From positions 1,550,001 through 1,614,000 of the forward strand of contig JABELC010000002.1 in assembly GCA_028455995.1 (NCBI GenBank): DNA of 64,000 bases. Reading direction: 5' to 3'. Each line of letters opens with the position of its first letter. The first letter of the stretch is position 1. Under the pieces are notes generated by a model that saw only the letters and a program-made list of their open reading frames with translations, was not told where the DNA came from and made no database searches. The translations under genes and the position numbers were made by a program. This stretch comes from Scleromitrula shiraiana (Eukaryota; Ascomycota; Leotiomycetes; Helotiales; Sclerotiniaceae). Shown here in pieces: positions 1-11,683 of this stretch.

Positions 1-938
1 TCTCCAAAGGGTAAGGTTACCGCTGTTACTGCTCATGGCGAAGTCATCCATTCAAGTCCAATCCGCCGTGAAATACGCATTCCTTCGCCAGTGTCTCCAA
101 CTCCTGCCCGCCAGACTCTAAACTCGATCAACTTATCCAATCTGTTCTCTGATGAAGCAGAAAAAACCTTCATCCAAGTATATGAAGATAAGCCAGAGGA
201 ACCTGCATCTAAGGAACCAGAACCTGCATTTAAGGAACCAGAACCAGCATACTCCCCAACCGTTGCAGCAACTTCTTTTTCTGCAGCCCTTCCTTCCAGT
301 CAAGAAAGTGAACTAAGCGAGCCGGATGATGACCCCGATGAGGAAAATGACCCTATCGTCCACTCATTTGGTCCATTTGGTGCAAATATCTCCTCTCGAA
401 TGGCTAAGTTCACCGCTGGTGGTTCCCCAGAACCGCCCCGCGGTCGTAGTAAAATCGACTTGACGGAATCTTCTGAAGCTAGATCTAGTTCTACCTCTAC
501 CGAGGAAGGTGATGTTACTCCCATCGTTAATCACGTAGCAAATCAACTTGCCTTCTCGCGTTTGCAGTCTACTCCTTTATCAGTTATTCTCAACAACCTT
601 CCAGCCGAACTCAAAGGTGTCGCTCCATCCAATGAGGAAAATCGGGGCCTCACAAAAGAGGATTTGCGAAAGATGTTGAACAAAACAAAATTTATTGGTG
701 AAATTCATCGAAATGGAAAGGACGCTGCCGGCAAGCCATTGGAAAGTGAGTATTACTACATTCCAGATGAAGATACAGATCAGCAGAGGAAAGAAACTGT
801 GGTTGAAGGGTTAAGGAAGCCAAGCTTGAGGAATTGCAGGAAGCAACATAAGGTAATCTCAAACAAACCATCAACCTTATGACACTTCTCTAACTTTTTT
901 ATTAGCAATATTATTGGAAACGTCCTCGAACCCCTTGA
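1..938 (+). CDS. 3' part of an unidentified fungal protein gene
   Basis: The reading frame is open from base 1, so the gene starts outside the window. Exons are 1-852 and 906-938. The 53-base intron begins GTAATC and ends TTAG, and the last exon adds about ten residues (QYYWKRPRTP) before TGA. The visible product is about 294 residues. It begins with a low-complexity acidic part containing two KEPEPA-type repeats and a run of Asp/Glu around bases 310-350. It ends in a denser, probably folded and basic segment (IGEIHRNGKDAAGKPL, then YYYIPDED and LRKPSLRNCRKQHK). That tail looks strongly constrained and could be a DNA- or protein-binding module, but I do not recognise the family and assign no function. 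Confidence 0.75.
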
Positions 939-1918
939 GCCTTTTGATGCTACCCTTGAAAGACGGGTTGAATACTTCCATAACAGTCGTTGTATTGGTG
1001 TGATTGGGTCACATAACAGAAATTCTTGTATACGATGATACATGATACCAAGCTCTTTTCATGTCCATACCCATATTTATTGATTGCATAGCGAGGCGTC
1101 CATGTTTGTTTGTTTTGAGTCTTTAATCTGCTTGCTACATAGACTTTTCGACGGTGTAGAAATCGAAAGCTCGAAATAGCTCGAAGGTGGCAAACGAATT
1201 AGGTTGTTAGAATAGTCAGTTAGTTTGTCAAAACAGTAAAAGCATAGCTTTAATCAGTTATCCCCGTATTTGCATTGTCCGAAGTGAAATTGTAATTAAA
1301 ACCTGAGATAGTATAAATCATTTCTGGGTATTAGATAAAAGTGTATTGCGACAGTGAGTGATACAATTTGGAAATTTTGGTAATAATCATCGGAGCGATA
1401 AGTAATTGATTTTATTAGCTCGAGGCTCTTATCGTAGCAAAAATCCACAAAATAAGAATTAAACGACCCCGCACTACGCTAGGGAGCGGTAGAAACTAGT
1501 GCTTCACGTGCCTCCAATCGATCCCTACCCTGTCTACGTGCATGCAGGTGGCTCGTACTTGCCTGATATTCTCTCTTTCACAAGGGAAATCACTCCATCA
1601 TTACTCTTCTTCCCTCATATTCTGAGATTCTCTCAACTTCGCGATTGATCGGTTCACAAATACGTGGTGAAGTAGGTTATGAAGTCACATATCCTGTTCA
1701 ATTTTGCATTTACACCACAGATATTTTGGAAGTAAATCGATGCTGACGAATTTATAGGCCAGAATATATGACCTCATACACAAGAAATCCTGCTCAAGTG
1801 CTTTATAAATACTTCAACAATACTTGATCTTCAACCTTAAATCGAGTATCATCTTTCTACAAACCATACCGAATAAACAAACAATTCAACAATCGATTAC
1901 AAACATCCATCCAGCACA
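939..1918. other. Intergenic, no gene seen
   Basis: AT-rich spacer between the partial gene and the small gene at 1919. A TATA-like stretch (TTTATAAATA) lies near 1801, about 115 bases before the next start codon, and the sequence 3' of it is A/C-rich like a fungal 5' leader. Nothing else could be supported. Confidence 0.5.
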
Positions 1919-2224
1919 ATGTCTACATCAAACACCGGCCAAACCTCCAATCAAACCTCTCTTCCCATCCACTCCACCTCAAACACAACCACAAAATCAA
2001 CACCCGCTCCTCTCGATACTAAAATATTTGACGGTCGACGCAACTCTCAAGGCGAGGAACTTCCATCTCCAACAGCCAGTTGGAAGCCAACTTTAGGTCG
2101 TGTACAGAGTTGGAATCAACAGGATAAAAAGAGAGCGATTTTGGTTAGTCAACTTGAGAAGGAGAATCACACATGTGGAGAATTCAAGGGTTTTACGGAA
2201 TGCGCACACAAAGAACATAAGTGA
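1919..2224 (+). CDS. Small 101-residue hypothetical protein
   Basis: A single-exon frame of 101 residues. The N-terminal 45 residues are Ser/Thr/Asn-rich and probably disordered. The C-terminal half is more ordered in character: PTLGRVQSWNQQDKKRAIL, then a charged stretch, then CGEFKGFTECAHKEHK with two Cys and two His. The start was chosen because it is preceded by an A/C-rich leader (CACAATG) and a TATA-like element at about 1801. An overlapping longer frame from 1824 in another phase has no such character. Small proteins with a conserved W-x-Q-Q-D core are common in filamentous fungi, but I cannot name this one. It could be a stress- or conidiation-associated protein; that is inference only. 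Confidence 0.6.
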   Translation: MSTSNTGQTSNQTSLPIHSTSNTTTKSTPAPLDTKIFDGRRNSQGEELPSPTASWKPTLGRVQSWNQQDKKRAILVSQLEKENHTCGEFKGFTECAHKEHK

Positions 2225-3863
2225 TAGCAGAGGGAAGGGTACGTTTTGAGGGGCTGTAGTGGATTTTTAAGGAAGGTTGAACAAAATGGCGCATGATAGC
2301 TTTTGAATTGTGTTGTTTGGGACAGCTAATTGAATGGATTTATTTTGACAAATGGGCTTTTATGGTATCGGCATCTGGTGGGCAAAACATTGATGGCATG
2401 TGAGATAGATAACATGGGGAATACGATTGATCTCTGTTCTGTCTTAGGGGCGAGGCCCTTTAGATAAATTTTGAGCTGCACAAATAAAATCTTTGAACTG
2501 GTGCCCGAAAAATATGCTCGCTCGCATGTTATTGGTATAATATTGAAGTGAAGGCTAATTGCTAGCTTACTATGTATCTTCAACGCTACCTTTGATATTG
2601 TGATTCCCCTATAATATTAAAACACTAGGCCACTAGATCGAATTCAGATAGGACAAAAATCTACTCTACTATGGTCTAGACTTCAAAGCAGATTGTACTA
2701 TCAACCTACTAAAACATCCATATGAATCCTATGTAGTATTCAATATCAGCTTGAAAGGCAAAACCCCTGTTCATAACAATGGTACCAATCTCAGTACTCG
2801 AATTTTTACTGCAATCGTTCTGAGGATTATATTATCAATATCCTTTCCCGCTAAGATTGCTTCCAGGGAAAGAACAAAACATGAAATTCAAGCTACATCG
2901 TCATCCCAATGATGTAATGATTTCAAAGATTGATAAAATCTCATATTGGACGAAAGTATATTCTGAGATTCTGTGTAGAATTCGAATCTTACGCCAATCG
3001 AAAGTTCTCGCATAAAAAGGGGGTAAATATGTATCTCGGTAAATCGGATTTTGAATGGAACGAGTGCTTGCATAATAATTAGATTTGTAGTAGAGTAAGT
3101 TGAGGGGGACTGATGAATTGGTTAGATAGTGTTCAAATTGTATTGACATTAGAACTTGCTGGATTGAAATAAATCTCGAACATAATACTAGTATGATGTG
3201 GAGAGGTACTATCAACATGCTAATTAAAATTTGAATGCCAGTGTCTGTTTAGTTTATATACAATATGCATTTATATATTGAAAACAGTTGAATATCTATA
3301 TTTAAACTCGAGACTCAAAATATATTTAAATAATTACTTTGAGAACGGAGATTAGTAGAAAATGGATTATAGTTCGTACTACAAGTGTCAATCCTTAGTT
3401 GGGAGCTAGTTGACGACGGGCGGTGAGCTAACCTGATGATGTAACTCTCACACTATTTTAGCTAATAATTCTGCCAAAGTTAGCGGTATCATCCTTGAGC
3501 TCTACAAAAACATGATGATCGATCATTCGACCTCATTGACCTTCTTAGTCGCGTTATTCCTTCTGAACAATAACATTAAATTGCGCCGAATATTACAACA
3601 ACACAATACAACACAATACAGCAACCTCTATATCATCGTCATTAAATCTTTGAGATTTCTTTTTGTCTCTATCTTGAAACGCGCTTCGAGTTTAACAATA
3701 TTTGCTCATAACAATTCCTCCCAATCACTCTCATTGGGATATTAATAACTGTGCTCAATTTCACGGATTAACGCGAAGTTTCCAATTATTTCATCATCCA
3801 CCATCTTCTATGAGGATAAACTTCAACCTAGGGTGTCGCTCTCTGAAAGATCCAGATAATAAG
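2225..3863. other. Intergenic, with a dispersed repeat copy near 3240-3375
   Basis: No convincing coding frame on either strand; the frames present are short and compositionally random. Around 3270-3370 the sequence has the motifs GAATATCTATA, CAAAATATATT and TAGAAAATGGATTA, which recur in other intergenic regions of this window (about 12000, 20800, 28250 and 56400). Confidence 0.45.
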
Positions 3864-4459
3864 GATCTGGTCCGCTCCATTCGCAAATTTCGTTCATTTA
3901 CAAATCGGCCATCCCATTGATTAATCAGCCTCTTTTTATTAATTAAGCAATTTTGAAAATATATTTTTATAATTTTTATAATTTTAAATTACTATAAACT
4001 TAAAATAATAATAAAATAATTTAATAAAAAATAATTTAATAAAAAATAATTTAATAAAAAATAATTTAATAAAAAATAATTTAATAAAAAATAATTTAAT
4101 AAAAAATAATTTAATAAAAAATAATTTAATAAAAAATAATTTAATAAAAAATAATTTAATAAAAAATAATTTAATAAAAAATAAATACAATCACTTCTAT
4201 TTCTTTATTTATAAATTTAAAAAAATTTAGAAAATTGAATTTTTAAGATAATTTTATTTTTATTTTCAAAAATAATAATAACGATAATAATTATAGAATG
4301 TTGAATTCATTCCAATTAAAGAATTTAATCTTGAACCGATTATTCAATGGGATGCTTTATTCGTTAATTATCTCGTATTGACGAATGGGGTAGGCCGATT
4401 TATCAATGGGATGGCCCATTTGTAAATTGGCGATATTGGCGAATGGCGTGGACCAGATC
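3864..4459. mobile_element. Foldback/MITE-like element with 67-bp inverted repeats
   Basis: Bases 3864-3930 and the reverse complement of 4393-4459 align without gaps over 67 bases with 57 identities by my count. Both arms begin GATCTGGTCC and end AATC(A/G)GCC. The 460-base interior is extremely AT-rich, has no coding capacity and holds a 15-bp tandem array. The right arm is preceded by a related direct copy (4336-4394 against 4395-4454, both starting CCGATT and including CAATGGGATG), so the subterminal region is itself duplicated. A short hairpin (CCAGAT...ATCTGG) sits just outside the left arm and a palindrome (ATAAAGA-A-TCTTTAT) just outside the right arm. No clear target-site duplication was found. 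The structure suggests a non-autonomous DNA transposon or foldback element; the superfamily is unknown. Confidence 0.65.
4011..4185. repeat. 15-bp AT minisatellite, about 11 copies
   Basis: The unit TTAATAAAAAATAAT repeats head to tail from 4021 to 4185. Ten copies are identical, the eleventh has one change, and there is a partial copy on the left. Because the unit is a multiple of three it gives an artificial reverse-strand frame (FFIKL repeated), which is not a gene. It lies inside the inverted-repeat element 3864-4459. Confidence 0.9.
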
Positions 4460-4622
4460 GAATAAAGAATCTTTATTATATGTTTTCGGATTACAAATGA
4501 ATGTATAGTACGCCTTCAATCTTCATCTATAAATAACGGATTAACCCCCTCTTGATCAACCCCTAAGAAAGCGCATACAAATAACCCGACCTCACTCAAT
4601 ACATCTATTCAAACAAAGAAAT

Positions 4623-6252
4623 ATGCCACCACGCAAAGCAGCAGCGCCGAAGGCGGCACCTGCGAACGTCGGTGTTCAACGAGCTCGCGCACCTCCCAAA
4701 GACAAACTTACTCCTGTTCCAACCCCAATCGCAAGGAAACCTGTAAAGAAAGCAATTATTAAAGCTAAAGCTGCACCACCAAAAACTGCACCTATAAGAA
4801 AACGTGCAAGAGTCGAAGAACATGAAGTACTCCCTGTTCCAAAGAAACTCAAGCTTGGTCCCATTATCAACTCCCATCCTGTTCAACCGCTCGACGTATA
4901 TGTATTTGGAAGTGGAGAGTCTGGTGAGCTTGGACTCGGCGCCACACCTATTGCAGGCAAGAAGCCTAATGGAGTTCAACGCCCTCGTTACAATCCGCTT
5001 TTGAAGGGCGTTACCCAAGTTGCGGTTGGAGGTATGCACTGTGTTGCATTGACCGAGGACGGAAAAATATTGACATGGGGAGTAAATGACAATGGTGCTC
5101 TGGCTAGAGACACGACCTGGGTCGCACCCACTAAGGATATTGATGACGGTGACGACTCCGATGACGATGATGACGATGTTGGACTCAATCCTGTTGAGAG
5201 CACTCCAACAGCAATCAATACTGATTTCCTTGATGGTAGAACAGTTGTTGAGGCTGTTGCCAGTGATTCCGCAAGCTTTGTGCTAACATCGGATGGTTAC
5301 GTCTATGGTTGGGGAACTTTCAGAGTAGGTCTTTTATTTTATTAGTATTCTGCATATTCACTAACGGTTTAAGGGGAACGACGGTGTCATTGGATTCACC
5401 CCCGAAGGGGCTGCCAAGGCCGCAGCTGAAAGGAAAGACGAGGAGCTAAAGAAGAAATTGCAGACACAGGTAGAGCCTATGCTCCTCCCTGGATTAAAAA
5501 ATATCAAATCTTTAGCACGAGGAAGCAATCATATTCTAGCTCTCGATAAGAAAGGAACAGTATTTGCTTGGGGATCGTGGCAACAATATCAACTTGGTCG
5601 ACGATTTGCTGAGCGTTTTCGGTTCACCGCTCTTACACCTACGCCTATCATGAAGAAATCCAAAGCTATCGCTGCTGGCGCATACCACAGCTTTGCCATC
5701 GATGAGGCAGATCAAGTTTGGGCTTGGGGTCTAAACAACTTTGCGCAAACAGGTATCGACAGTGGTGCCGGAGAAAATGGGGCTATCATAGAAAAACCTA
5801 CCAAGGTCAAGAGCCTCACAAAGCATAACATTAAACAGATCAAGGGTGGAAACCACCATTCTGTTGCATGTACAGAAGAGGGTGACGTTTTGTTCTGGGG
5901 TCGTTGTGACGACGACCAGGCTGGATTGGACCTCACAAAGCTTCCACAAGAAGATTTGGTCTTCAGTAGGGATACGCCGCGACTCCTCTCAAAGCCAACC
6001 GTCATTCCTGGCATCAAGGCTACCTTCGTGGCTGCGTCCATTGACAATTCTATGGCTCTTACAGAGGAAGGTAAGGTGTACTCATGGGGCTTTTCAGTTA
6101 ATTATCGAACTGGCTTGGGCACCGAGGATAACATCAAAGAGCCCACTCTTCTTGAGAATTCTGCCATTAAGGGCAAGGTGATGAGTTTTGCGGGTTGTGG
6201 AGGGCAGTTCAGCGTGGTGGCTGGCCCTGAGGTCAAGGCGAATGAGGCTTAG
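4623..6252 (+). CDS. RCC1: RCC1-family Ran guanine nucleotide exchange factor
   Basis: Exons 4623-5324 and 5374-6252, giving 526 residues. The 49-base intron starts GTAGGT, has a CTAAC branch site and ends TTTAAG; joining restores the conserved WGTFRGNDGVIGF. Residues 1-85 are Lys/Arg/Ala/Pro-rich with clear nuclear-localisation character. From about residue 90 the RCC1 beta-propeller follows, with repeated blades of the type VYVFGSGESGELGLG, ILTWGVNDNGAL, VFAWGSWQQYQLG and VWAWGLNNFAQTG. An acidic loop (DDGDDSDDDDDD, near residue 173) and a charged helical insert (near 247-265) interrupt the propeller, as in other fungal homologues. Family role: chromatin-bound exchange factor that makes Ran-GTP in the nucleus for transport and mitosis (yeast Srm1/Prp20, fission yeast Pim1). 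The next gene is convergent. Confidence 0.93.
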
Positions 6253-7164
6253 AGGCGAAAAGAGAGAGGAATGAACAGGACATGACTACGACGACCTTTA
6301 TTATACCGTATAGTGAGACTTTGGGCATTCGGTTATGGCACTACGGGTTGGTCGTTTTTTTAAGCATTGGGTGGCGTTTATAGAGAATTCTGGGTGTGGT
6401 TTTGTGGATTCAAGGGGAGTAGTATAGACTGCCTACTACCAAAATAATGCGTATACATTTGATACTGAAACGTCTCCTGGTTGTCTTGTTGTCTGGTTGT
6501 GATATAAACAACGATTATTGTTATGATCTTCTCGTATTGAAGTAATTACCAAGAGGTGTATTGTATTGATTCCAAAATCGCCACATTATATCAACTCAGC
6601 ATTGTATATCCTTGATATTTGTGTTTCAATTGGTAAGTCAAGTATTCCAATGGTTCAATATTTGTTATACAGTAACATCGTTGAATCATAATTGTTCCCC
6701 GTTGAAGTAGATTTTAGACTACGATGATTGCTCTATCATATGTAGAATGGTCCATGAATTAATGCACCACCTAGTGTAACGAGTAGAAATTTTTTAAGTT
6801 GATAGAAACTATCAGCGCTACATCACTGATTTTCCATGGGTAAAGCGTCTCGATTGTTCGATTTAAAGCTGGACAACTGGTTACCGATATTTCCTCCGCT
6901 GAGATCCGCGAGAAGATTCAATCATATCTAGGAATTATCGATTTATTTCAGTATTCTAGTTACTCTTTTCAAAGGGTATTCGTATGCTCATGAATGCCAT
7001 ATACTTGGGATGATAACTCTAATTGATATATCGATCCTGTAGTTTCAGTCGCTGTCTCCGTGAGCACTCACTTGATACAGAAAAGCAAGCTTCATCTTCT
7101 CTGAGCATCTATCGAGGTGAGTGTTGCGACGATGCTGACAGTTGGTTTATTCTCCTTGATGGTT
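6253..7164. other. Intergenic between convergent genes
   Basis: About 0.9 kb of moderately AT-rich DNA between the 3' ends of the RCC1 and HIT genes. No coding frame, tRNA or clear repeat was seen. Confidence 0.5.
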
Positions 7165-8019
7165 TCATCTTCTTTCTTCATCGTCTTCTTCAAGTATCCT
7201 CATTTGTTCTTTGAAGAATGCTGCTTCCTTGTTCATTTCCTCTGCGCTTAATTGTTCATTTTTAAATTAGTAAGTCTCCATCAAGATTTCACAAAACAGT
7301 CAGAATTTATTGAGAATCAACATTAGGATGTCTCAAAGCTAAGGGAACAGAACCATAAAACAAGAGCTTACCTCCTCGGTTTCCTGTCCTCATCATCCAC
7401 TCTAGGAAACTTGCCTTTCTGCACCGGTCTCTCCCTCATTCCCTCTACCATTCTATCCCACAACCCACCACCCACATTCCCTCCCTCTCCCTGCAACTTA
7501 TCATAAACCCCATCCGGACCTAGTTCCTGAACGCTTTCCTTCGTCCTAGGAATCACATGACAATGACAATGTGGAACCGTCTGTCCACTTTCCGGCCCAT
7601 CCTGAATCGCTATATTGAACGACCCTTCGTCTATTTTCCCATATGGAAAGTAAATTTTGGAGAGCATACGTTGGACTTTTTGCACCGTGAGGAATAGATC
7701 GGTTAGCTCCGGGGATGAGAGTGAGGTTAGTCGGTCATGAGGTGTGAAAGGGATCACGAGAATGTGGCCCGGGAGGATGGGCTTAATATTTACGAGACAA
7801 TAGGTATATGGAGTTGTATAAAATACCTGGGGATTTATTAAAAGGGTGTTTTAATGATATGGGGTTGAACAGACGTACTTGATTTGTAACTTCAAATTTT
7901 CCAAAATATATTGATTTTTTTGAGGGGATAGTGTCTGATGTCATGGTTCGAGATTGATAGGAGATTAGGAATTTGAGGTTATTTGGTCGGAGTGTCTTGA
8001 AAAGATTTCGGGGGAGCAT
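7165..8019 (-). CDS. HNT2: HIT-family hydrolase (Fhit/Aph1-like dinucleoside triphosphatase)
   Basis: Exons on the reverse strand: 8019-7879, 7826-7372 and 7246-7165, giving 225 residues. The last exon is easily missed because the middle exon reads into a stop right at its GTAAGC donor. Splicing yields RKPRSAEEMNKEAAFFKEQM, the usual Fhit-type C-terminal helix. The catalytic triad HCHCHVIPR places the histidines at about residues 133, 135 and 137, and the upstream LVNIKPILPGHILVIP is the conserved HIT core. Family role: cleaves Ap3A/Ap4A to AMP plus ADP/ATP. The first 25 residues (MLPRNLFKTLRPNN...) are basic and hydroxylated and could be a mitochondrial leader; an internal Met at about 26 (TMTSDT) gives an alternative shorter, cytosolic form. 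A different HIT subfamily is possible. Confidence 0.88.
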
Positions 8020-9792
8020 GACCTGGGGGTTTGGTTAAGTAAATTAATTTGATGATACTTATATTGCGATTCCCTCTAGGTTCTTTGGATAAAGTCTTGA
8101 AAGATTCCAAGGTTCGGTGGAAACGTAGCTAGCTTTTCAAGCCTGAGGCAGATATTTACAGGGGCTCCCTCCAGGGCTTAAAGCCTGGGCTCAAAGTACC
8201 AACCTCGAACCAACCTCACTCCTCCAAACTACAACTCGAAACACATTTTTCTTACCGACTTGATATTACATTGTTATGGAAGTTCAAGAGGTTCATCTTA
8301 CATTAATAATTCGTACCAAGCACAAGAGAACTACAATACTCGGAGTTTAACAATCACGACCGTTAAATTGAATCTCATATGCCCGAATCCAAATTGTACT
8401 CGAAGTCTAGAAGCCATGCAAATAAAATCTCTTAGAACTACTCGTACAGCAATCCCAGTCAATTTTGGATTAATCCTGGGCTTTAACGATACAAAATAGG
8501 ATGAATGTAGCGCAAATGGGTAAATTTCTGATAGATACCTCGACACTGACAGCAGCACGGAGAATCTCAACTTTATCCACCTCTTTTGATACTGTGAGGG
8601 TACAAACCCAAAATTAAGGACTAGAAGCTCAAAAGTTTTGTTTCCTTTTGTCATACATATATATGATCGGTTAACTGGTGTGAGGGGCCATAAGGATCAA
8701 AAATTCCTGACAAACAACCAACAACCTTGGAGAGCCCACCTCGTCTACTTCTCCACTTGGAAGATTACTCCGAGATGGGACGCTAATTGCTCATCCCGGG
8801 CGTTCATTCCCACAAAGAAAATCAAAATAAATTGGATCTTCCTCGGGAGCGAGCCTGAACGAACTTTCAAGGTCATGGGGAAAAAAGGGAGGGAAGTTGG
8901 AAGGTACAAGGGAAGAAAATAGTGGACTGAGAACTCGAGATGGGAGACTCGGGAGTATTCCCCGAATCACATCCATTGTGCCGATGGAGGGCATCTTTCT
9001 CCCATACCTGATAGGAATAACACAATTGTCGCGATATGTCTACTAATTGTGACTGACTAGGTATTACCTAGTCATATCTCTTTACTGGCATTACTGCACA
9101 TCATAATCAATTGCATGGGGCTTAGTTTTTCAACTAACTTATTCGGTATCTTCCATTGAATCTAGCCTATATTCTGATTTCCGAGAGATACTGATCTTGA
9201 GTTTGTAATTGGTGTTTCGTGGGGACGGGATTGAGGAAATAGGGTGCTCGAGTAATGCAATCCATGCATGCAATGCTGATCATTACACTAAGATTATTGA
9301 ATTTGCCTATACACATTTACGCAACAAGTGTTTTGTCTGGATGTTTTTTTTTGTTCTTTCCGTTTTGGGGTTCATCGAATTCTCACGCATTATCAACTCT
9401 CTTGTATATACGTTCGTTTCATGCAGGGAATCGCCTGCCCCGGTCACCATATGTGTCTTTGGTCTCTGTCAATTTTCTTGTAGAGTCTGTGCTTTGTGAC
9501 TTAATGCACCTCGAATTAAACTCTGGCAGGTGAACATGCAGGAATCCTAGGGGTTCATTTACATGTATCTTATTGGTTTTGGAATAAAAGGTTATCTTTT
9601 AAAGGTATAAGGAACGTACTCGCTCCAAGAATCTTGAAAATAGTTTCCGAATCTCGAACTCCCGAGAAAAAGGACGGCATTTGATATCACCTGAAGGAAC
9701 AACGATGAAAGTTCTGGATATATTCGAAGGGAATTAATACATGTGAAACTGGTCCTCACTCATACGACGGTTTGGGATTGGTACTTTGAAAT
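8020..9792. other. Intergenic, no gene seen
   Basis: 1.8 kb between the HIT gene (reverse) and the CFEM receptor gene (forward), so it contains both 5' regions. Several 70-105 codon frames exist but none shows protein-like composition, introns or motifs. No strong repeat was noticed. Confidence 0.45.
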
Positions 9793-11683
9793 ATGAGAAT
9801 TTTTCTTTGGATTGCCTTGTTTTGTGCCGGACTGCCAGCCAGTTTCGCATCCAACACTACATCATTGACAGAGCTGACTGCCCAGCTCCCTCAATGTGCT
9901 GTAAGTTCTATTGCCTCTTGATAAATCATCTGCTATTAGATTGTTGACATCAAATCAGTTAACATGTCTCGCGGAATCTCTTGCGAATATTGCTTGCTCG
10001 CCAACTGATCTCCCATGTATCTGCTCAAACTTGAATACTCCTGCAGCCGACCAACTTAACAATTGCATATCGCTATTCTGTACTGTAAAAGAATCATTAG
10101 GTGAGCTATGATTTCTCGGGATCCTATTTTATGTGTCAAGCTTCTAATTCTGTTTGTGTAGTTACCAAAAATGTCACCTCCATTGGCTGCAATGCTCCTG
10201 TTCGGGATAAAAGGGCATTATATGATTGGCTTTCTAATTCTTTTGTCATTGCTACCTGGGTGGCATTTCTTTTGAGATTGCTGTCAAGAGCTCTGTCAAG
10301 CACCAAATTTTGGTGGGATGATTTAGTGATTGCATTCGTTATGGTTAATAGTTCCTTTTATCCTAAGAATTACTGTCACTGATCCCCTTCAACGTAGGCC
10401 ATCGGTATCCCAAGTGCAGTCCTTAACATCATCCGTGAGTAATCCAGCCCATTGCAAAGTTGTACATATAAGGTTGTACTAATGTAGCATCTAGTCACCC
10501 GCAATGGATTAGGCAAAGATATTTGGACTCTTACTTTCAAGAATGTCAGCGATATAATTCATGTAATACTTACCGACCCCTATTATACAGCACTGCAATA
10601 TATTAACAATATCTATTTAGATTTTCTTCGCATCCGAACTCCTATATTTCACTCAAATCAGTCTCATAAAAATCTCCATCTTATTCTTCTACCTCAGACT
10701 CTTCCCGGAGAAGCGCATTCGTCGAACCATCTACGCCACCATCGTATTCAATATACTCTACGCCGTCGTGTTCGATCTTACTGGTATCTTTTCGTGTCTA
10801 CCTATAAATTACTACTGGAATAGATGGGATGGTGAACACGTTGGTTCGTGTCTCAATATCAACGCGCTAGGATTTGCAAATGCCGGGATTAGTATCTTGT
10901 TGGATGTTTGGACGTTGATACTTCCCCTGACACAACTCGTTGGTTTGAATCTGCACTGGAAGAGGAAAGTTAGTGTTGCGATGATGCTGTGTATTGGTGT
11001 TGTGTAAGTTTCACCCCAGATGAGCTTTCTTTATCAGTTGGAAATCTTCATGCTGATCTTTTCTCTCCTCTAGTGTCACAGTTGTCAGCATTCTACGTCT
11101 CAAATCTCTAGTGCTTTTCGCCAATACCCAAAATCCAACCTGTAAGCCACTCTAAACTTCTTACTTCATCACTTACTACTAGAATACTAAACAAACATTA
11201 GGGGACTACGTATCTGTAGGCTATTGGTCCACAATCGAAAATTGCGTCGGCATAATCTGCTCCTGCATGCCAGCAATTCGAATCCTCCTCATGCGGGTCT
11301 TCCCCGCCATCATCCCAACCACCATATCTTCCTCCCACGCCCTCTCTATTGGCGGGTGCAGCTTAAAATTAAAACAGGGTTATGACCCCAATCGAAGAAG
11401 AACCGGTAGCGTAGGCGGTATCACATGCCAGAAGAGTTTTATTGTTTCGAGTAACAAGCCGGAGGATCCAACATTGGTGGTAACGGAATTAGATGATCGA
11501 GATGTCAAGGTGCATGATCCGGGCAGTAGTCATGGCACTGATACGAGTGTTACTGTTGCAAATACTGCTGGAGAGACGAGTTATCTGGAGGATGGTTCTG
11601 TCGATGATGATGATGATGATGGGATGGATTTGGTCACGAAGCATTATGGTCAACAAAGGAGGTCAATGAACGACTGGGTATAA
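9793..11683 (+). CDS. CFEM-domain Pth11-type G-protein-coupled receptor
   Basis: Eight exons: 9793-9900, 9959-10100, 10162-10343, 10398-10434, 10495-10562, 10621-11003, 11074-11141 and 11202-11683 (489 residues). A signal peptide covers residues 1-20. Next comes a CFEM domain with eight cysteines in the usual order (QCALTC, AC, PCIC, NC, FC and a last SIGC). Seven membrane segments follow from about residue 108 (SFVIATWVAFLLRLL) to about 358 (GIICSCMPAIRILLM), with the family's WWDD and NGLGKDIW motifs. The cytoplasmic tail of about 125 residues is acidic (run of Asp) and phosphorylatable. The family senses surface or nutrient cues at the plasma membrane; Magnaporthe Pth11 is needed for infection-structure formation. 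Ligand and role here are unknown. All introns have GT/AG ends; the 37-base exon 4 is the least certain. Confidence 0.88.

Noticed and set aside
1824..2096. 90-codon frame overlapping the small gene at 1919
   Set aside because: Another phase of the same A/C-rich leader; the 1919 frame has the more protein-like C-terminus and a better start context.
3984..4190. 68-codon reverse frame made of FFIKL repeats
   Set aside because: It is only the translation of the 15-bp AT minisatellite; no start context, no flanking coding sequence.
5712..6047. 111-codon reverse frame inside RCC1
   Set aside because: Antisense shadow of the RCC1 propeller exon.
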